64,000 nt of DNA. Source: Chrysomallon squamiferum. Lineage: Eukaryota; Mollusca; Gastropoda; Neomphalida; Peltospiridae. Below the pieces are notes generated by a model. It was not told the DNA's origin and did not search any database. It saw only the letters and a list, made by a program, of their open reading frames with translations. The first letter of the stretch is position 1. The number at the start of each line of letters is the position of its first letter. This document shows positions 38,293 through 49,023 of the stretch, in pieces. The stretch covers positions 21,635,002 to 21,699,001 of the forward strand of contig CM022665.1 in the NCBI GenBank assembly GCA_012295275.1. The letters are read 5' to 3'. The position numbers were made by a program, and so were the translations under genes.

Positions 38293-38330
<38 letters not shown>

Positions 38331-38439
38331 TTTCAATATTATTCATTCCACTGACGTCAAGCTTTTAATATGAATCAGCAGAGTTACGTATATCTTTACC
38401 AGTTTATTATCTTTGCTGCTGCTGCTGCTGCTGCTGCTG

Positions 38440-38470
<31 letters not shown>

Positions 38471-41017
38471 AATACTACTACTGATGTCGTTGCTGCTATT
38501 ACTACTATTACGACGTTTCATGTAAGGAAAGCCCTCGGATTCCGTATGCAGCGTAGCCGCTATTAATAGATTACTTTAAGCATTTGGGGAAACCCGATTT
38601 AAAAATAAGAACGATAAATAAAATAAAATAAATAAAAATAAAAAACAACGTTTATCAATTAAAAAAAAATTACTGATGTTCAGTTAAATAGAAATAAACA
38701 AAAATAAACAACTCAAGATGAAAACCACAATAAACGAATGGGGTATTGGTTTATAAATAATATTTATTACACACGTTAACAGATAAAATTTATTATTTTT
38801 AGGTAACTATATTTACTTTTAGTTGGTTTTTCCAAAATCCCTTTCAGTTTTAATCTATAAAACCGAAGGCAAAACATCACGTAAACATTTACTATTACTG
38901 ATCGCTACAAAGACGGTTGTCAATAATAACACTAATTTTACAGTTATGAAAATGGGATTGTACAACAAACAAACGCTACTGCCAAAGGATCTTTTACGAA
39001 GACTGAACTCGATTGACCCACGTAGCCCGGAATTTAAAACTCTTTTATTTCATGTGATGATTACAACGGGCCTTCACAGCGTTGAACGACCAAAATGCTG
39101 TGTTACCGTTTCTCAAATACAGGGAGATGATATGAGATGGTTTCACAGCAGTGGTTCAGGAAACCACGCAGAAGAGTTCATGGTGCAGTCATGGAAAGAA
39201 TTTATAGAACAGTCTAAGAGGCATCGTGTAACCATCAGAGTTTTCCAGAATTACAGCCCGTGTGGGAAATGTTGTGACTTGATAACTGACTTTGTCAAGA
39301 AGATGAGAGACAAGGGAATCACTGTGAATATCAAAATAACATTTGCTGGATTATATAAGATAAACAAGAATCTACGAAATCCTCAAGGTTATAAGAATCA
39401 CTTCACTCTGGAGGACCACCTGGAAAATGTTCGAGGTCTGCAGCGAGTAACTCAGAAAATACAGCTGACTTCATTTGGAAATGACGACTGGGAGGAGTTA
39501 AAAACTTTACTGAACTTAAATGATTATTTATATCCCATAGAATTAGATCTACGTCTTGAAAGAAAGATAACTGATATACTGAACAAGATAATTCTGTATT
39601 TAATTACACACGAAATATAGAAATAAACTCCAAAATAAATATATATAATGTTCAATGAATTAATTATTGCATTTATTATGCGAATTAATAATTATATTTT
39701 TTATACGAATTAGTAATTGGATTTTTATATGAATTAAATTGTATAATAATTGTTTTCGTTACATGAATGAATAATTGTATTTATTATTTGAATTAATTAT
39801 TGCATTTACTAAGCGAATTACACGAATTTTTTAAACGAATTATTTTTACATATCTATAGTTGTATAATTATTCTATTTGTTATATGAATGAATAACTAAT
39901 TATTTATGAATGAATAACTAATTATTTATGAATAAATAATTGTATTTTTTATGTGAATGAATATATGCTATACAAATGAATATTTGTATTTTGTCTTGTG
40001 AAGGAATATATGGCATAAAAATTAATAATTGTATGTCATATACATATATAATTTCATTTGTTGTAAGAATGAACAGCTGTATTAAACTCATCAATGTATA
40101 ATATTTGTATTTGAGAAAAGTGTAAATAAATGTTATTTGTGACATATGTATTACATATGTAGTATTATAATTAGCTGATATAACTGTTGCATGAATTAAT
40201 GTGTGTTTTGTAAATATGGACATAGGTCCAGTGATTTAGTTTTTCATGTTATTTAGGTGTATTATTATAATTAACTAATATAACTGTAGTCTGAATTAAT
40301 GTATGTGTTTTAAAGAAGGACAAAGGTTTAGTTTTTCCTGTTATTTAAATTATTGTCAGGTAGTTTTAGTGTTCGACATATCTAACTTGCATGTTAAACT
40401 ATTTGTACATTTTCAATAAATACTCTTTTTTTTCTACGTATATTTGTTATTTTTGTTAAGAGTTAATAATAAAAATATCTAAAACATCTGCTTGAAGATA
40501 TCAAGATATGAATAGAATACATCAAAATAAGCATAATTAGTAAAAAAAAAAAATAAAAATAAAGTTAAATGAATCACTGAAAATCAACACAAAGTTTCAA
40601 TGTGTCTTGTGTCATAATGTTACCATGGTAATCTCAGATCTATATACTCAGTACACACTGCAGTCTTTATTTGGAAAACATGACTGGGAGGAATTAAAAA
40701 CGTTACTGAATTTCTACCTCTAAAAAAACCCCAAAAGAACTGTACAAAAACAAATAAAAAATAAAAAGAGAAGCAAATATAAAAAAGGAATAAAAGAATA
40801 AAAAAATAAATAAAATAAAATAAAATAAAATAATATTCTTTTCTTGAAACTTATTTTTATTATTAAAGTGTTAATGAATCTTTCATGTCTAAATAAAAAT
40901 ATATACGTATAATTTCGTAACATATATAAAATAATAATAATAATAACAACAATAACAATCAGAAGGACAACAACAACAATAATAATAACAATAAGAACAA
41001 CTACAACAAAAATAGGC

Positions 41018-41058
<41 letters not shown>

Positions 41059-41639
41059 TAAGCTATCAGTATATTAAACTAATAAAATTAAACTATGAGT
41101 ATATCTGTGTAAACATCGTGTATCAGAACGGGAATTTCAGTATCAGATGAACCACTGCAAATACTGATTTCTACTGAACTGTTCAGTCTTGGATATAGAA
41201 AGCATTTATATCAAATACAAACATAATTATTATTTACTAATGTAGACTAGATATGAACTATACGTAACCGTTCTGAGACAGACATATGAACGGAAACCGT
41301 TCGTAATGGTTGGCTGCTTGTAATGTAACTTAATAATAATTCACCTGTTAATAATAATATTATTAGAAATTTAAGTTTCGTAGCCGTAACGTTTTATTAA
41401 GTTATGGAAATACGCTATGGAAACGTGACGATAACGTAACAACAATATTATTATAGCGTAATACTGTTTAATGAGTAGCTTCTTTAATTTCACTCCAGTA
41501 GTTGTAATGTGTTAAATATATTTGATTTGTGGGTTAAGACATTCGTACCTTTAAAAAAAAAAATAATAATAATAATAAAAAATAAATAATTAAACAAACA
41601 AAACACATACAAATAAAGAATTAAAAAGAGAAGGATATA

Positions 41640-41675
<36 letters not shown>

Positions 41676-44600
41676 AATAAAAGAATAAATTAAAAAATTA
41701 AAAATTAAAAATTAAAAATTAAAATTAAAAAAAAAAAAAAAAAAAAAGAAAGAGACAAATTATCCAAATAAATAAATAAATAACTAAAATAAATAAATAC
41801 ATTTTATTTTTTTGTGTATCGCTAGAATACTCTCGGTTGTAAAGTAGAGACAGTGGTTTCCTCCCAAAAGACAAACATCCCACAATGCAGACATGCCATT
41901 TGATAGACAAAACTCTTTACTGAGTCATGTAATGTATCCGGTACACCCCTTACTGCTTTAGTGGTTCAGCTCCAGTCTGTTCAGCAAGCTACTGCTGCAG
42001 TGGAACAGCAGTGTTAATCAGTTAGTTGACTGACTTTACCAGTGTTGTTTTATATTGCACCTATTTAAAGTGTTTTCTTATATCTACTGATTTCAAACAA
42101 GCAACATCGAGAGCCTAATTGCAATCTGGTAAATGCAATTAATAAATCTACAAATAAATCTGTAAATACTGTATTCCCTAGCTATTCGCGGGGGTTACGT
42201 TCTTTACCCCCCCCCCCGCGAATAGCGAAAAACCGCGAATATTGGATGCAGTTTTAAAACGTCTATTATGAGATTATATACGGTACTAAATGCTTCCCAA
42301 ACACTTTCTAAAGACACTCTTATTCATTAATACAGTAATAATGTAGTAATATTGCATGCAGTTATGTAAATCACTAATGTAGTAATGATAATGTAAACAC
42401 ATTTTAATTTTGTACTGAAACAATATTTTAATCAGAAAGAAACGTAAGTACAGGAGGACAGTAACACCGCATAGCATAGTTACCCATACTGTATTACTGT
42501 ACCGTAAAGTCATTTTCTATGCGTACAACATATGTATTAGAATTGACAGAAAGTGGAACAAATTTAAAGGCAAACAGACAGATAAATACAGTACGCACAG
42601 TTCAGGTAATAATAATACAATTCAGTAATAATATGCAATTAAAAACATTATTAATACACGGTCACAAAAATATGCACTGTACATACAGTGTATGCATTTA
42701 TAAAAAAAATACATACTGTATTGCAATAATAATTGAAAAAATTTGATATTGTTTGTGCGGTTTACCGAGCATTTGTTTTTATGACGTTATGACGCTCGCC
42801 TGGTATACCAGCATACGATGCGATAGGGTTAAGAGCCTAACCCGCGAATATGCGGGGCCGCGAATGGGGAACCGCGAATAGGTGAGGGTATACTGTACAT
42901 CCAATTTTATATTAAATTTTGTTCTGTGTTTTGTATTTAGTTGTATCAGCCTATTCCATTATTTATTACCTGTATTATTCAAGGTAAACGGCAAGTGATT
43001 AGTAATGCGCTCAACCGTGTCGTTTTAATGCGTCTGCCTTATGGGACACCGAGATAATAGTAGACGTTGGATATGAAAACAATAACAGCAACATTTTAAC
43101 AACAAGACAGTATTCATAAATTTTAGATATTAGTAAGGCAAATGCTCGGACAATCAATAGATTACTTTTAGCATTTGAGGAAAACACGATTTAAAAATTA
43201 GAACGATACATAAATTAAAATAAAATACAAGGTTTATCAATGAATACAAGATTACACATTAAGAGATAAAATTTATTATTTTTAGTTAACTACATTTACT
43301 TATCGTAACGTGAATTATTTTTTTTTACAAAATCCCTTTAAGTCTGAGTTTATAAAACAGACGGCAAAACGTTACGCAGACATTTATTATTACTGATCGC
43401 TAAAATAATACTATTAATTTTACAATTACGAAAATGAGATTCCACAAAAAACAAACATTCCTGCCAAAAGGATCTTTCACGAAGACTGAACTCGATTGAC
43501 CCATGTAGCCTGGAATTCAAAATTATTTTATTTCATGTGATGTTTACAACGGGCCTTCACAGCGTTGAACGACCAGAATGTTGTGTTACAGTTTCTCAAA
43601 TACAGGGATATGATATGAGATGGTTTCACAGTAAAGGGCCACGTAACCACGCAGAAGAGTCCATGGTGCAGTCGTGGAAAGAATTCATAGAACAGTCTAA
43701 CAGGCATCGTGTAACCATCAGAGTTTTCCAGAATTACAGCCCGTGTGGGAAATGTTGTGACTTGATAACTGACTTTGTCAAGAAGATGCGAGACAAGGGA
43801 ATCACTGTGAATATCAGAATAACATTTGCTGGGTTATATAAGATAAACAAGAATCTACGAAATCCTCAAGGTTATAAGAATCACTTCACTCTGGAGATGC
43901 ACCAGAAAAATGTTCGAGGTCTGCAGCGAGTAACTCAGTATATACAGCTGACATCATTTGAAAATGACGACTGGGAGGAGTTAAAAACTTTACTGAACTT
44001 AAATGATTATTTATATCCCATAGAATTAGATCTACGTCATGAAAGAAAGATAACTGATAAATCAAACAAAGTAATTCTGTATTTAATTACACACGAAATT
44101 CAGAATACAGAAATAAACTCAATCAATAGTTCTTCAGGTAACTCCCCAATAAATATATATAATATTATATGAATTAATTATTGCATTTATTATCCGAATT
44201 AATAAAGATATTTTTTTATACGCATTAATAATTGGATTTTTTTTTAATGAATTAATAATTGTATAATAATTGTGTTCGTTACATGAATGAATAATTGTAT
44301 TTATTATTTGAATTAATTATTGCATTTACTAAGCGATATAACACGAATTTTTTAAACGAATTAGTTATACATATCTATAGTTGTATAATTATTCTATTTG
44401 TTATATGAATGAATAACTAATTATTTATGAATAAATAATTGTATTTTTATGTGAATGAATATATGCTAAACAAATGAATATTTGTATTTTGTTTTGTGAA
44501 GGAATATATGACATAAAAATCAATAATTCTATGTCATATAGAAAAATAATTTCATTTGTTGTAAGAATGAACAACTGAATTAAACTCATCAATGTATAAT

Positions 44601-44976
44601 ATTTGTACTTGAGAAAAGTGTAAATAATTGTTATTTGTGATATATGTAGTATTATAATTAGCTGATATAACTGTTGCATGATTTTAATGTGTGTTTTGTA
44701 AATATGGACATAGGTCCAGTGATTTAGTTTTTCATGTTATTTAGATGTATTATTATAATTAACTAATATAACTGTAGTCTGAATTAATGCATGTGTTATA
44801 AAGAAGGAATAAGGTTTAGTTTTTCCTGTTATTTCAGTTATTGTCAGGTAGTTTTAGTGTTCGACATATCTAACTTGCATGTTAAACTAATTGTAAAATC
44901 TTTTTCACATAACTGATTTTGTTTCTCTACTCTCAGTAGTTTCTACAAATATTTTTACATATTTACAACGATCCAT

Positions 44977-45008
<32 letters not shown>

Positions 45009-45137
45009 TAATTAATTAAAACATTTAAAAAATAAAAATGAATTAAAAAAATTCTCTAATTATTTGTTGTCTTCTTGTTTAATGTTTATATGTAAAAGTC
45101 ACAATCTGCATGCGTTGTGATTGTGTATAAAGGTTTT

Positions 45138-45209
<72 letters not shown>

Positions 45210-47165
45210 ATATATAGAAATATGTATAGAGAGAAAGAAAACAGATATACATAGAGAGATGGGCAGACAGAAAGAGAGACATCTTAATTATGTAATCCAA
45301 TAACCATTTAAAATGTTTTGAATTGTCGCTATCGTTCTGATTTACGTTCATGAATAAAGGGCTGTTACTGTAATCGTAATTATAGTTTCATACTTAAGCA
45401 GGTAGAAATATTATTTAGACAGAATGTATACCACATATTATATATTACTACTACTACTACTACTACTACTACTGCTGCTAATACTACTACTACTATTACT
45501 ACTAATGATAATAATAATAATAATAATAATAAATTTATTGCAAACTTATGAAGCAGCCTGTATGTATTTAGAGTACATGAAATATAAATGGAATTCGTAT
45601 TTAAACTTAGATCCTATTGTCAGGCTGCTTTTTTATATTTTAAAATCTGAAACATTGTGGATAATTTTATTTCAATCTGTACAACTGGTTACTGCTTCTA
45701 CTCTACTACTACTACTACTACTATGCTTCTACCACTACTACGACTACTACTACTTCTTCCACTACTAGTAAGGTTGATGCTACTACTAGTACTAGTTATT
45801 ACCGATGCTACTTCTGATTAAAAACATACCTTGTATAGTGATCACTTCTGAGTCAACAGAAATGGCAACAGTTCCAAGATCCCGGAGAACATTGTTTCGT
45901 GTGCGAACAACGCTTTTTAATCTCTCTATGCACGTGCTATGAAGCATGAATGTGAGAAGTAGACTATTGGCGGGTTCCAGACCACACAAAAACACGAATT
46001 CAGGCGGAACAAACAACAAACGAGCAACGTTGGCGCGCATGTCTTCTAGGTCTTTCCGGTGAAATTTTCTTAGGCTTCCCTTTACATGAAATTTTACGTG
46101 TCTGTAGCCATTTTCTGAATAAGAAAAAAAAAATCAGTGAGAGTCTTTGCAGTCATGAAGATCTCCTTGTGTTTCTGACCAGCTTACATATAACGTAATC
46201 CCATCGTAATCACTACGTTACAGTTTGGTTGGATTTTGGCTATAAAGACAGTGATGTAAAAATAACGTAATTATAACGTAATAATGTCAATTAGGCAGTC
46301 TCAGCTTTCTCAGTCTATTTCTGTATTAATAATGCAAAATAACAAAGATACTTGTAATATACTTTTAGCACATGATCTACTTCTACTACTGCTGCTGCTG
46401 CTACTGCTAATATGCTACTACTACTGTTACAATTGCTGTTACTACTGCTAATACTGTAACAACTACTTTGACTAAATATTATTAATTCCACTAGCAATAC
46501 TACTCCTACTATCTCTAATACTGCTACTACGACTGCTACGCTGCTTCTGCAACCACCAGCACCACTACTGCTACTACTACAACCACCAGTAGTGCTAGTG
46601 CTACTCATACTGCTACTGATACTAACACTACCACTACTGTTGTTATTAATAAATAATATGTTAGAAGTGATAACGCAGTAGTCATGAACTTCGCCAGTTA
46701 GCTTTGATGAGAAACACCGGCAATGACTGGAATCTAATTACGCAACAGTAATCGAACAGACGGTTTTAAATACTACTACTACTATTACTACTACTAATTC
46801 TACTACTACTACTACTACTACTACTAATAATAATAATAATAATATTAATAATAATAATAGTTAAAAATAAACCAACCCGGTTCCCTGCTGGGTGCGTAGA
46901 AATACAGGGTGTCACCAGCCTGGCTGGCGTAATCCGCTGCAATGTCGATGAGATCACTTCTACCCACGTGCCAGAGGAAAGCCTGAAGGAGCAGCAGGTT
47001 GTCTCGGGAAAGCATGCTTCGTTCACGGAGATACGTGAATAACTTTTCAGGAGAAGACAACTTTTCCAGAACATTCTTAGGTATCCCGGCATGACCTGTG
47101 GTTAAAATAAATAAATAATAATAATAATAAAAAGGATGATACTACTACTACTAATGGTAATAATA

Positions 47166-47248
<83 letters not shown>

Positions 47249-47631
47249 TTTTAAATAATAACCAAGTGTAACAATATAAAAGTGGATTTTAAAAACTTAA
47301 TTAATTAAAATTAAAAGAAAAGAATGAAAACACAGAAAGCAAAACAACAGCAAAGCAATAACAAAGAAATCAGACTCGACAAAGACAGAAGATCAACCAA
47401 AACAGGGCGGTTCCTAAATTTATGTAATTCTCCAGCCCCTCGCTAAGCTCTAATTAGAAGAGGAAACACTCATAATTATTACATACAAAATAAAACTGAC
47501 GTCAAACCTGAGCAAAGAAATTTTATAGAATCAAAATCATCACGGTCTAATTGTTTGGCTATTTTCAGCAACACTATGTTCAGCTCCCAGTCATCACTCG
47601 GTATCCATGAGGATGATGACGCCATGGTCAT
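34203..47631 (-). CDS. Death-effector-domain protein, four exons, about 303 aa, hosting deaminase genes in intron 3
   Basis: Exons (minus): 47631-47508, 47095-46877, 46114-45830 and 34486-34203. Junctions are AG/GT and every intron is phase 1, so the 912 nt read through to TGA at 34205-34203. Residues about 14-100 form a death effector domain. Helix 1 reads LLKIAKQLDRDDFDSIKFLC, followed by LFTYLRERSML and the diagnostic RxDL motif (GRSDL, R87-L90). Residues about 115-209 are strand-rich with CGLEPANSLLLTF, a pattern I recall next to death-fold domains in invertebrate immune proteins. Residues 210-222 are acidic, then a coiled coil runs to about 275, with a short tail ending DGRIII. There is no caspase or death domain, so an adaptor/regulator in apoptosis or innate signalling is inferred. 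Further exons could exist in the 11.3-kb third intron, but direct joining keeps frame. The exon 2 donor (GTTGGT) is weak. Confidence 0.8.
35925..35945 (+). promoter_or_regulatory. TATA box and ISRE-like motif of deaminase copy 1
   Basis: TATAAAA at 35939-35945 with TTTCAGTTTT at 35925-35934, one mismatch from the reverse-complemented IRF/ISRE core TTTCNNTTTC. The TATA box is at the same relative place in copies 1, 2, 3 and 5. Function is inferred from spacing and conservation. Confidence 0.5.
36035..36739 (+). CDS. AID/APOBEC-like cytidine deaminase, copy 1, 234 aa, intronless
   Basis: Zinc-dependent cytidine (probably polynucleotide) deaminase. Conserved elements: helix 1 about residues 25-42, strands CCVTVSQIQ and MRWFHSSG, then H72-A-E74-E (zinc ligand and catalytic Glu). 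Next come IRVFQNYSPCGKCC with S102-P103-C104-G-K-C107 (zinc ligands) and helix 3. Strand 4 reads ITFAGLY, equivalent to the ITIFxARLYY of AID/APOBECs, followed by GLQRV...IQLTSF and DDWEELKTLL, like the APOBEC GLxxL...IxxMxYxDxxxCWxxF segment. These C-terminal features separate it from tRNA and free-nucleoside deaminases. I chose the ATG at 36035 because it is shared by four loci, has A at -3 and G at +4, and lies 96 bp downstream of a conserved TATA box; an ATG at 36029 is also in frame. No signal peptide. It lies antisense inside intron 3 of the DED gene. The unique C-terminus (after LNKKILY) extends past that of copy 2. Confidence 0.9.
   Translation: MGLYNKQTLLPKDLLRRLNSIDPCSLEFKILLFYVMYTTGLDSVERPKCCVTVSQIQGEDMRWFHSSGSGNHAEEFMVQSWKEFIEQSKRHRVTIRVFQNYSPCGKCCDLITDFVKKMRDKGITVKIRITFAGLYKINKNLRNPQGYKNHFTLEMHQKNVRGLQRVTQYIQLTSFENDDWEELKTLLNLNGYLYPIELDLRLERKTTDILNKKILYSCYTRNSEYRNKLQNKYI
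37790..37832 (+). pseudogene. Orphan deaminase helix-4 fragment
   Basis: About 40 bp matches the coding segment for DDWEELKTLLN (here HDWEELKT then a stop), preceded by non-coding sequence. It ends the first tandem unit and marks decay of another deaminase copy. Confidence 0.55.
38842..38862 (+). promoter_or_regulatory. TATA box and ISRE-like motif of deaminase copy 2
   Basis: TATAAAA at 38856-38862 and TTTCAGTTTT at 38842-38851, identical to copy 1 and the same 96 bp upstream of the start codon. Confidence 0.5.
38952..39620 (+). CDS. AID/APOBEC-like cytidine deaminase, copy 2, 222 aa, intronless
   Basis: Near-identical paralogue of the locus at 36035, with the same start context, H72-A-E74 and S102-P-C104-G-K-C107 signature. 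The core from about MRWFHSS through the helix after SPCGKCC is identical to copy 1 at the nucleotide level, including silent sites. Outside it, 17 codons differ by amino acid and only 4 silently. Replacements include Y34H, Y37I, D42H, the EMHQKN to EDHLEN change after the strand-4 loop, and TQY to TQK. The protein ends LYLITHEI, 12 residues shorter than copy 1. It lies in the second tandem unit of a roughly 3-kb duplication, antisense inside intron 3 of the DED gene. A CAATAAATA polyadenylation-type signal lies about 0.8 kb downstream (near 40425). Intact and plausibly functional. Confidence 0.9.
   Translation: MGLYNKQTLLPKDLLRRLNSIDPRSPEFKTLLFHVMITTGLHSVERPKCCVTVSQIQGDDMRWFHSSGSGNHAEEFMVQSWKEFIEQSKRHRVTIRVFQNYSPCGKCCDLITDFVKKMRDKGITVNIKITFAGLYKINKNLRNPQGYKNHFTLEDHLENVRGLQRVTQKIQLTSFGNDDWEELKTLLNLNDYLYPIELDLRLERKITDILNKIILYLITHEI
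40672..40716 (+). pseudogene. Orphan deaminase helix-4 fragment in the second tandem unit
   Basis: Same fragment as at 37790, reading ENMTGRN in one frame and HDWEELKTLLN in the homologous one, in the equivalent place of unit two. Confidence 0.55.
41060..41830 (+). repeat. Upstream module of copy 3, inverted copy at 59440-60275
   Basis: Blocks around 41060-41330, 41380-41470 and 41760-41830 reappear in reverse complement at 60030-60275, 59750-59990 and 59440-59500, in mirrored order. The match shows that copies 3 and 5 descend from one inverted duplication. There is no gene here. Confidence 0.65.
42163..42901. mobile_element. Non-autonomous TA-target DNA transposon (Tc1/mariner, Tigger/pogo-like)
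   Basis: About 0.74 kb bounded by inverted ends (CTGTATTCCCTAGCTATTCG on the left; the right end in reverse reads CAGTATACCCTCACCTATTC) and flanked by TA. The sub-terminal parts are rich in CCGCGAATA palindromes, while the interior is AT-rich with no transposase frame. The end style and TA target fit Tigger/pogo-type elements; this is recalled family knowledge. It sits upstream of deaminase copy 3. Confidence 0.7.
43351..43357 (+). promoter_or_regulatory. TATA box of deaminase copy 3
   Basis: TATAAAA 83 bp upstream of the conserved ATG at 43434, in the aligned position of copies 1 and 2. Confidence 0.4.
43434..44172 (+). pseudogene. AID/APOBEC-like deaminase, copy 3, N-terminal frameshift
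   Basis: The conserved start codon is present at 43434 but an extra A in the run at 43466-43469 (CCAAAAGG where copies 1 and 2 have CCAAAGG) shifts the frame after about 11 codons, and that frame meets a stop near 43498. Beyond the insertion the deaminase frame is open to 44172, including HAEESMVQSW, SPCGKCC, ITFAGLY and the APOBEC-like C-terminus. Starting at the internal ATG 43540 would give about 210 aa lacking most of helix 1. It differs from copies 1 and 2 around the HAE motif (SKGPRNHAEES), and the C-terminus extends to INIYNII. A TATAAAA box remains at 43351-43357 but the ISRE-like motif is lost. A sequencing error in the A-run is possible, so it could be an intact gene. Confidence 0.65.
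45139..45206. repeat. (GA)n microsatellite in DED intron 3
   Basis: About 68 bp. Confidence 0.95.
45445..45530. repeat. (CTA)n/(AAT)n tract
   Basis: Trinucleotide run; others of the same type at 45700-45790, 46380-46630 and 46770-46860 flank DED exons 2-3. Confidence 0.85.
47171..47245. repeat. (CT)n microsatellite in DED intron 1
   Basis: About 75 bp; another at 47904-47988 lies upstream of the DED start. Confidence 0.95.
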
Positions 47632-47897
47632 GTCATGCAGATAATTTATGCTTTCCCCATAAAAAGATCCTTAAACTGCTTGCTCATAGCTTTTCAAAAA
47701 CTGGGATCTAAAATTGATAAGCATAAGTTATAAAGGACAGTGTTTGATAATTTACAACAACCAGTGGTTTTCCCTTTTTGTTTGTTTGTTTGTTTTGTTT
47801 GTTTTTCCGTGATTTTAAACCTCTCCAGCGTGTGTGTGTTCTTTGTGTGTGTGTGTGTGTGTGTTTACAAAAAGTATTCTCTATAATTAAGTAATTT

Positions 47898-48004
<107 letters not shown>

Positions 48005-48087
48005 CTGTTCAGCTGATTACCTACCTATATACCTCTACCAGTCTTTACTGTGAGCGTTTGACTGTCCATCTACCCACATAATATATA

Positions 48088-48896
48088 CCGTATATACTTG
48101 TGTACAAGGCGACCTTATGTATAAGTCGATGTGTATTTTAAGACCAAAAATTGCGTCATTTTAGGTATTACTTGTGTATAAGTCGACTGTAGATTCCAGG
48201 CACCGTCACTATTTTTAGACCAGTGTGACAGTGCCATGGAGGCCTACATTGTACGCCTACTGTAACATAACTTGCACGAGCTGTAACTTGCACGAACATA
48301 CCATAATAACGTAAATGCATGTATTACACGAGCTATAGCCTAAATGTATCATAAATAGTATCTCTTTAATGTAATAGGTCTAACATGGAGACCTAACTTA
48401 CCGTTATATTTAGCCGTTCTATGATTTACAAAATTTGTCGGTAGTGGATATTAATGACGATTGCAATATTATTTCACCAAATTCTTTACAATTACACAAG
48501 TGAGTTTTGTTTATGAAATTAGGACCGATATTTAGTGCAATTTGGCAGAGAAGTCTGCATTCCTAGATCATTGCAAGACGCCGTAAGACATAACGCCGTA
48601 CTGACGGTTTTCTCGCTTTAAAATGTATTTTTATGTCATTAAACGGAAGAATATCATGTTTTACATTCATATTTGGTTTTGTTATTTAATTTTTCAAAAA
48701 CTTTTATACGATAAAATTATATTTTTGAAAAGCTGAAAGACCGCGATTATTTTAGATGCATCCCGTAGCAAAAAATAGTCAAAATGGCGACTCTTCAGCA
48801 ACAGCTACAAAAGCATTACCTATCTATAAGTCGACCCCCAAAATATTACCTTAATATAGTCTCCCAAAAATTTGACTTATACACAAGTATATACGG
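48088..48896. mobile_element. Non-autonomous TA-target DNA transposon with CCGTATATACTTGTGTA ends
   Basis: 809 bp. The left end CCGTATATACTTGTGTACAA and the right end in reverse CCGTATATACTTGTGTATAA form inverted repeats, extended by AAGTCGA sub-repeats, with TA at both flanks (48086-48087 and 48897-48898). No transposase frame inside. It lies just upstream of the DED gene. Confidence 0.75.
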
Positions 48897-48898
48897 TA

Positions 48899-48985
48899 TA
48901 TTATATAAAAATGTATCCACGTATTAAGGTGTTGCATTTAAACTATAAACCATAGTCATATCTAAAGATTTTTTTGATTTATTAA

Positions 48986-49023
<38 letters not shown>

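Larger units (their letters stand above)
38030..40829 (+). repeat. Tandem segmental duplication, unit 2 (deaminase copy 2)
   Basis: About 2.8 kb with the landmarks of unit 1 in the same order; a third partial start is seen at about 40830-40920. Confidence 0.7.
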
